From positions 1,984,001 to 2,048,000 of the forward strand of contig OY725504.1 in NCBI GenBank assembly GCA_963281255.1: DNA of 64,000 bases, written 5' to 3'. The position numbers and the translations under genes are program-made. The number at the start of each line of letters is the position of its first letter. The stretch's first letter is position 1. This document shows, piece by piece, positions 43,559 to 53,516 of the stretch. This DNA comes from Aphrocallistes beatrix (lineage: Eukaryota > Porifera > Hexactinellida > Sceptrulophora > Aphrocallistidae). The notes under the pieces were generated by a model that was not told the origin of the DNA, made no database searches, and saw only the letters and a program-made list of their open reading frames with translations.

Positions 43559-45610
43559 TTATATATCCCAAAAGATTTCCCTATTTGGTACATCAAAATT
43601 ACTATTTGTAATCACTCTGCCACCATCAGAAGAAATTATACAATCTTTGCTCTCTACAATGTCACATTGGGATTCTGATGATAAAGTAGGGTCACTGCAA
43701 TCAGGAAAATCATTTAGAGAGCTTGATTTTAAAGGATGATATTTTACAATAGGAGAATTAGTCGATATTCTTTTAGGCATATATGAGATAACATTCGAAA
43801 TAAAATCCTTCCTGAAAGAAGATTTTTCGATTAAACAGCCTTTGTGATCATTTGGATCATTTCTTTTAATTTTATGCTGCACATTATATTCACGCTTTAG
43901 CTTTTCTGAATCTTTCTTATTGATAATTCTTCTCTCCATTTTAATATACTCTTTGCCCTCCAGTACCAGTTCTGAAGTTAAGTCCGCATCACCAATAAAC
44001 TGTTGAAATCCACAAAATGAGAGGATTCTTTTATCAAGGTGGAACATTGTAGAAATAACAACAATTATAATGACAAGGGGAAAATACAAAAAAAACAGAA
44101 CAGCAATTTCAGGTACAGTAGAACCCCAAATATCAAAGAAAGTAGGCTTAATGTTGACATTTCGGGATGAAGTACTAGGCAAACGTGCCAAATCAACCAT
44201 ATAGAGAAAATTTAAGCACATGGATGTGATTAATCTTGATAATAGTATAGCTGAAAAAATTAAACTAAATTCATTTGAGTTGTGTTGAGCAACCAGACGA
44301 TATTTATTAAAAATACGGATTTGAAATACAGAGTAATATGCACAAAGTGCAATATACCCCAATATTATTATACAAAACAACTCACTAGTTATGTATTCAT
44401 TAGTTAAATAACTAATATTAATAAAATAAGATAGAAGGGTTATTTTGGCAAATTGATTGAGAAATAATGTAATTTCTGACACAAAAATTAACGACGAAAA
44501 GAAAAGGGAACAAATAAAGAGAAAATAATACAAAATACGCAGAATATACTTTTGCCAGAACCATTTAGCACGAAAATACAATGAACTGGGTCGTATAGAA
44601 ACAGATGAATTCATCATTTTATTGTCAGAGAAAAATTCCTCGTTTTCCACCATTCCAACTACTTTTTCTAATGAAACCGTTTTCTCGAGCAATTGTAAAA
44701 GTTGAGCAGAATTTTGTACTAATTTTCGTGTTGTAAGGATTGTTTTTTCATGTAATTTTTCTAAGCGATGTAAAGATATTATATTTTCTGTGTCTAAATT
44801 AACATTAGAACTTTCAACATTCAGCGAGAACTGTGCCTGTGCAGGGAGTGGAAGCTTCTTGATAATGATTTTGATAAATTTAACCATAGGATCATTATTA
44901 TCATTAATCATTTGAGTGATAAATCTTAACTCATGTTCAACATCATTCATTTCAACTTCAGATTCGAGTTTCTCAAAATATGTTTTACCAGTTTGAAAAT
45001 ATAAATATTTCAGATATGAATCATATCGTGCAATTTTGAATAAATAACGAGGTATTTCTACTAGACCATAACCTAATAAAAGAATAAGAAAAAATAGTAC
45101 CCAAACATTTGAAGCAGTAACTGCCATAGATAATATATTGTTGAAATTCCAACCCTCTTTAATAATGAGAAATAACATAATGATAATTGATATAAGTGCT
45201 AAACTTAGAAATATGATCCCATTCTGAACTAGTGCCCATGCAATTCGTTTCCAAATAGAGAAATAATGTATATTAACATAAGATTGAAAAATGGGCAAAA
45301 TGACCCAAGATAGTATTTGAAGCGACCAATATAAAATGTACCATAAGATGCGAATAGGAGTCGGTGAGAGGTATGAATAAGACAAGTGACAAGAAATGTT
45401 AGAAATATTAGAATTTATGCAATGATTAGAAAAAGAAGATGATATATCTAAAGGGAGGAGAAATACAACTATCAAGGAAAAAAACCAAACAATTAAGCAA
45501 CAAATAGTAACAAAAGGATTGTGTCTTGCTATATTTCCATAAGAATATAGAATGTAAACTGAGAGAGAAAGGGATGAAATTATTTCAATAATAAAAACAA
45601 CAAAAGTCAT
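43559..45610 (-). CDS. LMBRD2: LMBR1 domain-containing protein 2 homologue (LMBRD2)
   Basis: A single uninterrupted frame. I chose Met at 45610 because the family begins right there with a hydrophobic helix (MTFVVFIIEIISSLS) followed by YGNIARHNPF. Upstream in-frame Mets at 45736 and 45679 would add a non-homologous hydrophobic leader. About 683 aa, close to the family's usual 690-700. Features: five N-terminal membrane helices, the hallmark LLLGYGLVEIPR after helix 5, and a cytosolic loop with a charged coiled segment (FEKLESEVEMNDVEHELR). About four C-terminal helices and a Ser/basic tail follow (FCGFQQFIGDADLTSELVLEG at their end). LMBRD2 is a plasma-membrane protein linked in mammals to GPCR (beta2-adrenergic) signalling. 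There is no intron, stop or frameshift, so it is probably functional. Intronlessness could mean a retrogene. Confidence 0.93.
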   Translation of the reverse strand: MTFVVFIIEIISSLSLSVYILYSYGNIARHNPFVTICCLIVWFFSLIVVFLLPLDISSSFSNHCINSNISNISCHLSYSYLSPTPIRILWYILYWSLQILSWVILPIFQSYVNIHYFSIWKRIAWALVQNGIIFLSLALISIIIMLFLIIKEGWNFNNILSMAVTASNVWVLFFLILLLGYGLVEIPRYLFKIARYDSYLKYLYFQTGKTYFEKLESEVEMNDVEHELRFITQMINDNNDPMVKFIKIIIKKLPLPAQAQFSLNVESSNVNLDTENIISLHRLEKLHEKTILTTRKLVQNSAQLLQLLEKTVSLEKVVGMVENEEFFSDNKMMNSSVSIRPSSLYFRAKWFWQKYILRILYYFLFICSLFFSSLIFVSEITLFLNQFAKITLLSYFINISYLTNEYITSELFCIIILGYIALCAYYSVFQIRIFNKYRLVAQHNSNEFSLIFSAILLSRLITSMCLNFLYMVDLARLPSTSSRNVNIKPTFFDIWGSTVPEIAVLFFLYFPLVIIIVVISTMFHLDKRILSFCGFQQFIGDADLTSELVLEGKEYIKMERRIINKKDSEKLKREYNVQHKIKRNDPNDHKGCLIEKSSFRKDFISNVISYMPKRISTNSPIVKYHPLKSSSLNDFPDCSDPTLSSESQCDIVESKDCIISSDGGRVITNSNFDVPNREIFWDI

Positions 45611-46081
45611 GAAAATTGTTGCACAAGCTAGTAAAACTACAATTTCTAAATAAAATCGAAGAATAATATAGTGATACATTTGCAACGGGGAACCCGTAGG
45701 AAGGAAAAAAAAGTAGTATAAATAAAGTGGCAACAAGCGAGCGTACGAAGCGATAATATGGAGGCCTGGTAGGCTTGCGTCCTTGAAAAGAATTTAGAAA
45801 CCTGGGGCCTTATTCACTAAAATTCTAAAGGTTAGCTTTGTCTATGGAGAATATGTTATTTATCAGAAATTTGCCAAACGCCCTTTTTTATCATTTTTAG
45901 ACCTCTGTAGGGCTTCTAAGCATTATTATCAATTTTTATAACTTATATGATAATATTTTGGCACTTAGAGCCACTTGTATCACCTGGTGTCGCTCTAAAA
46001 AAGACCAATTTTTGAAACAAAATGTCCCATATCCATATCTTCTTTTATGCATGCCGGATCATCATTAATAATAATATTAAT
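45611..46081. other. 5-prime flank of LMBRD2
   Basis: No gene. GGGGCCTTATTCACTAAAAT at 45804 resembles a Harbinger end (compare 7379), but no partner end was seen. Confidence 0.4.
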
Positions 46082-46649
46082 CAGGGTTGAAACCGAATAA
46101 TTGATCATTCGGTTTAACCAAATATTATTTGCAAATAATTGATATTTGGTTTGTAACCAAATATCATTATTTGGTATTCGGTTGAGAACCAAATAATTTG
46201 GTCAACCGAATAATTTGGTCAACCAAATAATTTGGTCAACCGAATAATTTGGCCAAACAAATAATTTGCATGCTTTCCCAACACAATAATCACATGTTCT
46301 TACATGTGGTCCGAACACAATTAAATATAATTGGCTTACTTATACTTGAATATATTTTTGTATAAATATTTATATAAACATTTATGCAAAAATATAATCA
46401 AGTATTATTTGGTTGACCAAATTATTCGGTTAACCAAATTATTCGGTTGACCAAATTATTCGGTTAACCAAATTATTCGGTTGACCAAATTATTCGGTTG
46501 ACCAAATTATTCGGTTGACCAAATTATTCGGTTGATCAAATTATTTGGTCTGACCATTATTCGGTTTGACCATTATTCGGTTGACCAAATTATTTGGTCT
46601 GACCATTATTCGGTTAAAATGGTATTTGTTTGAAGCGGTTTCAACCTTG
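46082..46649. mobile_element. hAT-type palindromic element, 568 bp, TSD ATATTAAT
   Basis: Ends CAGGGTTGAAACCGAATA and, in reverse complement, CAAGGTTGAAACCGCTTC, with identical octamers ATATTAAT at 46074-46081 and 46650-46657. Both arms are arrays of AACCGAATAATTTGGT (left) and CCAAATTATTCGGTTGA (right) around the GCATGCTTTCCCAACACAAT core, so it folds into a near-continuous hairpin. No ORF. Sister copy at 29297-30090. Confidence 0.92.
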
Positions 46650-46652
46650 ATA

Positions 46653-47732
46653 TTAATATACATTTATATAGCGCAGATTCCATATTAATATGTTCAAGTG
46701 CGCTGTACAATTCAATAAAAGCCTGTGCCAAGATCCGTCAAAGCTCACCGCGCATACCTTGCAACCAGGAATGTTAGATGACTCAGCATTGGCTCTCACT
46801 TCTTTTGCTGTCATGGACATGGATTGCTGGCATATTTTATCTGTAGAAAGGACCAATTGCTCGAGTAGAGACTTGGACATTCTATGCCAGGTATTTTGTA
46901 TATCAAGGAGGTTGCAGGTCAGTCGAAAATAACTCCAGCTCATAGAAGTACAGTGTGCTGCTAGTAAAGCTCTAACGTTGACTTCCGACTTTTTCCGGCA
47001 AAGCATCTGAGGATCGTTCACGGCTTCATTAGGTTTCATTCCAACCGGACAGGATGTGGGAAATTCAGCAAGCACAATATGGCAGCGACTGCGTTTCAAC
47101 AAGAGATATGATTGTAACCCATTACGAAAAGCGTATTGATACAGATTCAATTCACCAGTGCAGTGTGCCTCAGTGCATCTCAATAGAGAAAATACCATAC
47201 TCAGTATATTGATATCAATTATTTGCGAGCCATGAGAAACGTAGAGATCACGAAATGATTGAGCTCCATCCTTCTGTACCATAATACTGAGGCGTTTATT
47301 GGGCTGAGGAAACTTCATTTGCTGTAATAGTGTTTTAGATTTCGGAGTGCTAGTAGGAAGCGGTAATCGCTTTGTGGTGGATGGTGTGAAAGTAGATTTT
47401 CTTTTGACTCCCTCACCCTTCCGAAACCTCCCAGTGTTGAGTTTATGTCCTCGCTGCTTTTTGGTATGAACTGGGGTAGCTGGTGCCGTGTTATCCGATT
47501 CTTCGGATGTCTGCGAAGAGAGGGTTACTTGAGAGAGAGTAGATCCGAGCTCAGTTGGCGTGGATGTAGCTGGTGTTAAATATGTTGGGGTTGTTGGGAC
47601 TTTGAATATGAAATCACCTTCATTGTCAGACCCATTTGACTCCATGCTAGATTCAAAATCAGCCGGAATGAAAACCTTCGGGAGATCTGCGCTGCGAAAT
47701 GTAGAAATAGTTTCTTGTTCTGAAGAAGACAT
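46653..47732 (-). CDS. N-terminal half of a Mutator-like transposase, truncated (359 aa open)
   Basis: The ATG at 47732 opens MSSSEQETISTFRSADLPKV. Residues 1-150 are Ser/Thr/Pro-rich and disordered, with a basic patch (KKQRGHKLNTGRFRKGEG). From about 155 the chain is homologous to the pseudogene at 2868-3355: SLLRCTEAHCTGELNLYQYA, EFPTSCPVGMKPNEAVNDPQ, LLAAHCTSMSWSYF, and a cysteine pair. It ends at VCAVSFDGSWHR, where the first catalytic Asp sits. After that the frame reads into a TATAGCGC...GTGCGCTGTACA repeat and stops 4 bp from the hAT element. No stops or frameshifts disturb 359 codons, unlike every other copy, so it decayed less or is still used. The catalytic remainder and PHD finger are missing. 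Confidence 0.75.
   Translation of the reverse strand: MSSSEQETISTFRSADLPKVFIPADFESSMESNGSDNEGDFIFKVPTTPTYLTPATSTPTELGSTLSQVTLSSQTSEESDNTAPATPVHTKKQRGHKLNTGRFRKGEGVKRKSTFTPSTTKRLPLPTSTPKSKTLLQQMKFPQPNKRLSIMVQKDGAQSFRDLYVSHGSQIIDINILSMVFSLLRCTEAHCTGELNLYQYAFRNGLQSYLLLKRSRCHIVLAEFPTSCPVGMKPNEAVNDPQMLCRKKSEVNVRALLAAHCTSMSWSYFRLTCNLLDIQNTWHRMSKSLLEQLVLSTDKICQQSMSMTAKEVRANAESSNIPGCKVCAVSFDGSWHRLLLNCTAHLNILIWNLRYINVY
46658..46735. repeat. TATAGCGC / GCGCTGTACA repeat junction
   Basis: ATTTATATAGCGCAGATTCC and AAGTGCGCTGTACAATTCA form the short inverted motif seen at the ends of many invertebrate interspersed repeats. It marks where the Mutator-like gene was cut. Confidence 0.45.
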
Positions 47733-48154
47733 TTTTTGAATTAGTTATGACATTAATTAATTCAATACTTATATTGATTTGGTGTAACTCGTTAAAATTA
47801 ACTACAGTTGTAGTGCCCATAATTGTTCCACCTCACATGCTAATAATATAACTATGTAGTTTCTTGTATTGTGGTGACAGAATTCTAAATATAGTTAGCC
47901 ATGTACACTACACATGCACATGTTGATATTTTTAGAATTTTGCCAATTATGGATGGTGTTTGCATTTCTCAATTTCTTACTAACCTAAATTCCAATTACA
48001 CTTGGTTGTAACGTGCTTACATATCTACTGTTATGTGTGCATTGCTATTGTGACATATTGTTGTCTGGGATGGAAAATGTAAACTTGAATGGGGCACCTC
48101 CCAATAACGCGCACCCTTATGTGGTCTGTAAAGAACCTTTTGGTTCGCATAAAA
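47733..48154. other. upstream flank of the Mutator-like ORF
   Basis: AT-rich, no gene. May contain the element's 5-prime end; no terminal repeat recognised. Confidence 0.4.
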
Positions 48155-48355
48155 CAGTGGTTCCCAACCCCTTTTACCTCGTGCACCTCCTGACACCTAA
48201 AAATTATTTTGTGCACCCCAGGACCTATGCCAGGATCTAGGAGTAATATGCATATAATTTCAAAAATAATTCTGTTAAAAATGCTCAAAATTCAGTTCTA
48301 ATATTTGTCCCGTGCACGGCTAGGGGGTTCATGCACCCCAGTTTGGGAACCGCTG
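48155..48355. mobile_element. hAT MITE, 201 bp, TSD GCATAAAA
   Basis: CAGTGGTTCCCAACCCC on the left and CAGCGGTTCCCAAACTGGGG in reverse complement on the right. Octamers GCATAAAA are at 48147-48154 and 48356-48363. No ORF; the open frames overlapping it are incidental. Confidence 0.93.
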
Positions 48356-48363
48356 GCATAAAA

Positions 48364-49449
48364 TATGTTGAAAGTACTGTTAATCCAAACATCATCAAGG
48401 ATATTTATCTTCTATTTTTGTTGATTATATTTGTAAACGCCTAAATTTGTAGCCATTTGTGGTCTAGTGACTTTTGATAATTGTTTGGGGAAATGAGCAC
48501 GGTTGGACATGTTCAGCATGCTTTTTGTGGTGATTATGTAGACCAAAAGGGATGAATTTGAAATAGACGACATTTATTCTGAGAAAGTCTCTCGACCCTG
48601 TGCCTGTGGAACAAAACAAATTATTGCAATCTTGCTATTTGGACGAAATACCCTATTCACAAATCATTGTCAAATTTAGACCGAGCGGAGTCGCAAGAAG
48701 GATCACTCGATAGGGTTCAAACAAGTTTTAAGAATGGAATGTTGTTACATTCCTATGCTGCTATGATGTTGCTAGAGGGCTAAGTTTGCCGAATATGACG
48801 ACTTGTATTCAAAGTCATTTGTCGCATTTGTGGCTGCAAATATCTGATGGGTCTACTCTAGGTGTCCGAATAAACTGACCCCCGCTTATTAATTAATGTT
48901 TTTTTTCTAGCCCCCCTCCCCCGTTTATTAAATCTCGTAAATTGACTTTGAAAGTTTTACCCAAAAATGGTTTTTATCGCATGTAGTATTTCATCAATTA
49001 TCTTCTATCTGCAATCAATAGAATATTTTATTTCTTATTCTAGATAATATGTGGAGTATTACTGTGTGATACATCAACTAATTTCAAATCAACCCTCCCG
49101 TATAACCACTCGAGTATACTTACAAGGTCCTCTCAAAAATGTTCTAGATTTAAAATGCGAATTCCATGGAAAATCCAGGGAAATTAGGGATGTCTTTTAT
49201 ACTCAGGTCTGTGCATGCCACTTGCGCCAGGCCGGACTCCAGCACTCATTTTAGAATTGTGCTACAATATTACATAGGATCATAGATCCAATATAATAAT
49301 ATATGAAGCAGACAAATGGTATTATGTACGTCTAGTGATATTATTACTAATTTATCAACAAGTACTTTATTATAATAATAGTTATACTATGTACTAATAG
49401 TTGTAAAGTAATAGCAATGAATCACATGATTGATACATACATACAAAAT
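48364..49449. other. no gene recognised
   Basis: Moderately AT-rich, with no open frame bearing a recognisable motif. A 67-codon frame at 49051-49254 shows no family signature and is not called. Confidence 0.4.
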
Positions 49450-49959
49450 CTACTCCAAGTAAGTGAGTATCTCTAATTGTGGATAGTCGAGCATTTTATC
49501 TGCTGGAAAATACTGTTGCTTGAATTTTTCTTCCCTTTGCTCGAATGTTAGCTTCGGTGGATTCCACCGGAAAGCTTTACCATATTGTTTAACATGCTCT
49601 TTGTATGCATGAAACTGGTCACATCCAAATTCTTGCATGAATTGTTCATCAGTGTAGGACGCGAAGATGTCTAGCCAATAATCAGAATGATGGCGTCTAC
49701 GACGGATATGGGTAGTCAATGTATTTCGTTCTGTTCGGAATGTAAGCTGGAGCTGTTTACTCCCGCCTCCACTCCAGATGTGCTCGATGACGTCTCTGCA
49801 CAAGTGAATATTCTTTTGGCCGGCTCTCTTCTCAATTATTATGTTCTGATTGCACTCCCCAATTCGTAACTTTCCTGGCACGAACTGGATATCATCACTA
49901 GGGAAGATGTTACATGCACGTTGATATGTACTCATTTTTCCCAAAATTTTATTAGACAT
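49450..49959 (-). CDS. orphan open reading frame, 169 codons, function unknown
   Basis: The ATG at 49959 (or Met9 at 49935) opens an intact frame to 49450. An in-frame TAA lies about 30 nt upstream, so the start is local. The product is hydrophilic and basic, with HTHIRRRRHHSDYWLDIF and a charged, aromatic tail (WNPPKLTFEQREEKFKQQYF). There is no signal peptide or membrane segment. I do not recognise a domain. Length without a stop in such AT-rich sequence argues for a coding history. It could be an exon, a gene for a small transposon protein, or a host gene. Neighbours are repeats only. Confidence 0.5.
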   Translation of the reverse strand: MSNKILGKMSTYQRACNIFPSDDIQFVPGKLRIGECNQNIIIEKRAGQKNIHLCRDVIEHIWSGGGSKQLQLTFRTERNTLTTHIRRRRHHSDYWLDIFASYTDEQFMQEFGCDQFHAYKEHVKQYGKAFRWNPPKLTFEQREEKFKQQYFPADKMLDYPQLEILTYLE

Positions 49960-50252
49960 TTTCAGATTTATTTTGTAGAATGACTTTTATAATTTTACTT
50001 CTTCTGGATGCGTAATTTGAGCACATTTATCGTATTTATCTCTATTTAATAGCTATCCATTTGCAGTTGTATTTGTACGTTGTGTGTCTGTGTATGAGTG
50101 TTGCTAAATTTAGACATGTTCTATAGATGTAATATATCTATTTTTAGACTAAACTAGCGTTTGTTATTAATTTCAATGCGTATAATGCCTAAAACGTAGC
50201 AACTGGTTTGAAGGTTTAGAACTTGATGGCTTGCATTTTAACTTACAGAAAC

Positions 50253-50415
50253 ACAAGCCGCTTCGCTTCCTTGCGGACACTTTGTGTTCGCCAGACGCGC
50301 CATTTGGGCACCTGGGCTCACACTGGTTAATAATAAGGTTGATAATCACTCTAATCATGTCTGTCTTACTGTTATAATCTACATCACTGGAAAAATCACC
50401 AAATTGTTAATTTTA
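50253..50415 (-). repeat. HINE-like 3-prime fragment, reverse
   Basis: ACAAGCCGCTTCGCTTCCTT tail, CGGACACTTTGTGTTCG hairpin (slightly mutated), GGGCACCTGGGCTCACAC and ATCATGTCTGTCTTACTGTT. The 5-prime body is absent. Confidence 0.8.
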
Positions 50416-50518
50416 TTTGAAATCTGAGTCCCTAATTTGTTGAACTTGACGGAAACTTTCCGGAATTCTAATTGTAATTGCCTAATTTGCGGAAGACTCC
50501 TTTCCAGATTATCTCAGC

Positions 50519-50744
50519 CAGGGCTGTATCAACCCAGTTGGCAAAAACAAGTCATTTTTCATGGAAATTCCTTGACCACAACTCATTCAACTCTTTCAAA
50601 AAATGAGTTGTCTACAGCCCACTCATTTTCGGAATGATGCATTTGCACTAAATGAACTGATTTCAACAATTCATTTTCATATGACGGCTATAATCAACTC
50701 ATTGATATGATTTCCCCAACTCAAAATGGGTTGATACAGCCCTG
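50519..50744. mobile_element. hAT-like MITE, 226 bp
   Basis: Ends CAGGGCTGTATCAACCCAG and, in reverse complement, CAGGGCTGTATCAACCCATT. The flanking octamers ATCTCAGC and ACCTCAGT match at 6 of 8 positions, consistent with an old 8-bp duplication. No ORF. Confidence 0.75.
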
Positions 50745-52263
50745 ACCTCAGTAACCAAACTTAGTGGAACCGATCAGGAATTTACGGAGGATTAGTTACA
50801 TTTCTACTATTAAGTTCCAATTTATACATACATACAGACGAGATACTTCCTCCATGCTATAAGATCATCTCCCTACTGGTGCTGTACTCAAATTGTAATA
50901 CGTTTATTCATACTTTTTTCAAATGTCCAATTTTAGATATAAAACGATAGTTTTACTTACAATATTGGAATGCTTCTCAGTAATATTCATAAACTATCTA
51001 TTGCGTTCCTATATACAATTCACTTTTCTGAGAATTGCTGATGATATTTCCTATATTATCTCATCACCTGGAAGGAAGGGCTAGACCACACATGTCGATG
51101 CAATTGTAGGCTCAAGCAATGAATATAAATAACAATATATGTCCTATTATTTATCAGTCGTAACTTGCAAATCGCAACTCATACTGGGAACACGCAACTC
51201 GTAGGGTCTTCGCTCATCTGGGGAGGCAGGCCTAACTTGCGCACTGATTTAGTGGATGGTAGTATATGCTTCTGGGCATGTTGATTTACACCTACTATTG
51301 TTTTATTCTCAGCCTTCAATGACCTAAATTGGCTGAGTGTGCAAAACTGAAATTTCTAATTATATAGACGTGGCAATGACGTCTCAATCTCGTGGTCTTT
51401 CAACATTTTGGTCTCTGGTGTCTGAACTCAATGGAACCTTAAACTATGGATAACAATATTCGCATTAGAAGTTTGTATTCACTTTTTACTGATTTTAATT
51501 GTACCATGGATCAGAATGTAAGAGTCCGAAAAATTTGTGGAAAATGCTTACATGTTTATTTTTCACAATTCTGACTTTTTCGTGCAGAATAATTAGTTGA
51601 AAAGTTTGAAATTTTCAGATATAATAACATGTTGGATTGATTATTGAACCGCAATATATATATATATATTTCAATCAATTCCAAAATTGATCATAATGAA
51701 TTTAGATTGTGAATATAAATTTAATATTGTTTTGAACCATGGATAAATGACTTAGTGTTGTATGCGGTCTTCACTTATAGTTAAAATGACAATTCTCACA
51801 AACTTTTATAATTTCGTTCTCAGAATTTGTTCATTCTATAAACTTTATGTTACCATAATATAAGCTCTAAGCCTAATGCTTTAAATATTACCGTACACAT
51901 TTTCAAATTGATTACCCTCTTCAAAGTTTTAGATGAATACGTTAAAAAAAAGTCGAAAAATATACTAAATTTTGAATATATTCAGTAAATCAGGTGGCAA
52001 TATAAAAATTCGCACTTAATAGTTGAATTCGAGGAAAGTTGAAGTATTATTACCTATAGCAACGGAGATTTTGAATTTTAAAAATAAATCGGGTTCAAAT
52101 AGTGGTGTCACTGATGTTAGACGCTCATTTTAACTATACTGATATACCCGAGTTGACATATATCACAGTTTATGATAATAATTGAGCACAAACCATTTTT
52201 CCATTCATAAGTAATATAATGGATGTATACGAAAGCGTTAAAAACATCTCGAAAGATGTCATA
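50745..52263. other. no gene; contains the sister of the 24211 repeat
   Basis: 51717-51895 is the second copy of the repeat at 24211-24392. 51300-51420 has a diverged HINE-like body block (TGACCTAAATTGGCTGAGTG, GTGGCAATGACGTC). Otherwise AT-rich with no supported ORF. Confidence 0.5.
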
Positions 52264-52326
52264 GACAGCGAACGAGTCCTATCCCCAGGGGGCTGATACT
52301 CTTGGGGATAGGACCCGTTCGCTGTC
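52264..52326. repeat. 63-bp GC-rich perfect-type hairpin
   Basis: GACAGCGAACGAGTCCTATC (plus CCCA) pairs with TGGGGATAGGACCCGTTCGC (plus TGTC), 23 of 24 positions matched, around a 15-nt loop. It stands alone in AT-rich DNA with no flanking element body. It could be a minimal MITE or, less likely, a small-RNA precursor hairpin. Confidence 0.85.
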
Positions 52327-52758
52327 AAAAATATATTGTTTAAAATTTGTGGGAAAAATTCTGGGTTATATTTTCACATGCATGTCGCTTGGCCATACCA
52401 ATATCAATACTGATAATTATATATGAATTCCAATGAAGCATTTATTTCAGTAAACACAGGGGTAGCTCCCTGACCTTCAGCGTCTATGATGTTTTCTCGT
52501 TTTCCTGAAATATTCATTTTTATCTGCATATGTAGAGGGTGCGTCAAATGCAACAAGGAATAATTTGTATTATTGAAAATTGTTCTACGAGAGATCTAAT
52601 CTGCAAAGTAAAAGTTGATTGTATCTCACAGCTTTCAATAAATAAGCGAAACATTTTGTTCAGTTTAAATTCAGAATATTATCGAGTCATAGTTTACTAT
52701 GACCATGGCCGGCGGAGGGATTTGTCTGAAACTGGGTGTCCATGTAGGGATGGATATA

Positions 52759-52842
52759 CAGTTGACCCTGCTTAATTGCGAACTCCGATTAATCGCGACA
52801 AAATTCGGGGTCCGATGTGTCCCAATTAGGCGGATTCGACTA
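52759..52842. mobile_element. possible pogo-like mini-MITE
   Basis: CAGTTGACCCTGCTTAATTG on the left and a degenerate reverse partner (AGTCGAATCCGCCTAATTGG) at the right, in TA context. The end pattern resembles 53082-53269 but is decayed. Confidence 0.45.
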
Positions 52843-53081
52843 TATACGGTACAATTAGATAAATGGACAGGCAGTGGGTGTCCAGACACCCAGAACACCT
52901 CGGCCCTGCTATTTTTTGTAACCTAATGGAATATAAAATATCCAAACAATATTCTTTATGAGTCATGAAAATTATATCTAAAGAAGTTCTTCGGTATAAA
53001 TGCATTTGTATCAATACAGCAAAGACCCTGGCGTAAAAATATTGCATCACTCAGGATTGTGTAATTGGTAATTAACAACTA

Positions 53082-53269
53082 CAGTCGACTCCGCTTAATA
53101 GGGCCACTGTTTAATCGGCTCAGCCGCTTAATCGGGCCACTTTTGGCAGGACCGAAATAGCTCTCACACATAGAAGCTAATACAAAATATTTTCGGTTAA
53201 TAGGGTCCTCCGCTTAACCGGGGCAAAATGTCCTCTGACCGATGTGGCCCTATTAAGCGGAGTCGACTG
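53082..53269. mobile_element. pogo/Tigger-like MITE, 188 bp, TA duplication
   Basis: Perfect 26-bp inverted ends beginning CAGTCGACTCCGCTTAATAG, TA at 53080-53081 and 53270-53271. Inner GCTTAATCGGG repeats. No ORF. Same length as the MITE at 186-373 but a different family. Confidence 0.93.
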
Positions 53270-53516
53270 TATATAAAATTAGCTATCAATCAGTTAACCC
53301 TTGAAATCACTTGGGATTTTTCTATTTATAGTAGTAATCCCAAACTTGTATGGCTTCCCCATTGAAAATGGCTTAAACCGGAAATGACGCAACACATTCC
53401 TGTGGCAAGCGTGGGTTAAAAAGCGCAATTAAACTCGTTGAATTTGAGGCCCAATATCTAGATATACCTGACAGGCCTTCCCCTGTACTGAGTCAATGAA
53501 AATTATGTTGCATTTT

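Noticed and set aside
43199..43678. Two plus-strand open frames downstream of and overlapping the LMBRD2 end
   Set aside because: One overlaps the LMBRD2 3-prime coding end in antisense; neither has a motif.
48013..48288. Two overlapping open frames on opposite strands
   Set aside because: They run through the hAT MITE at 48155-48355 and its duplication, so they are incidental.
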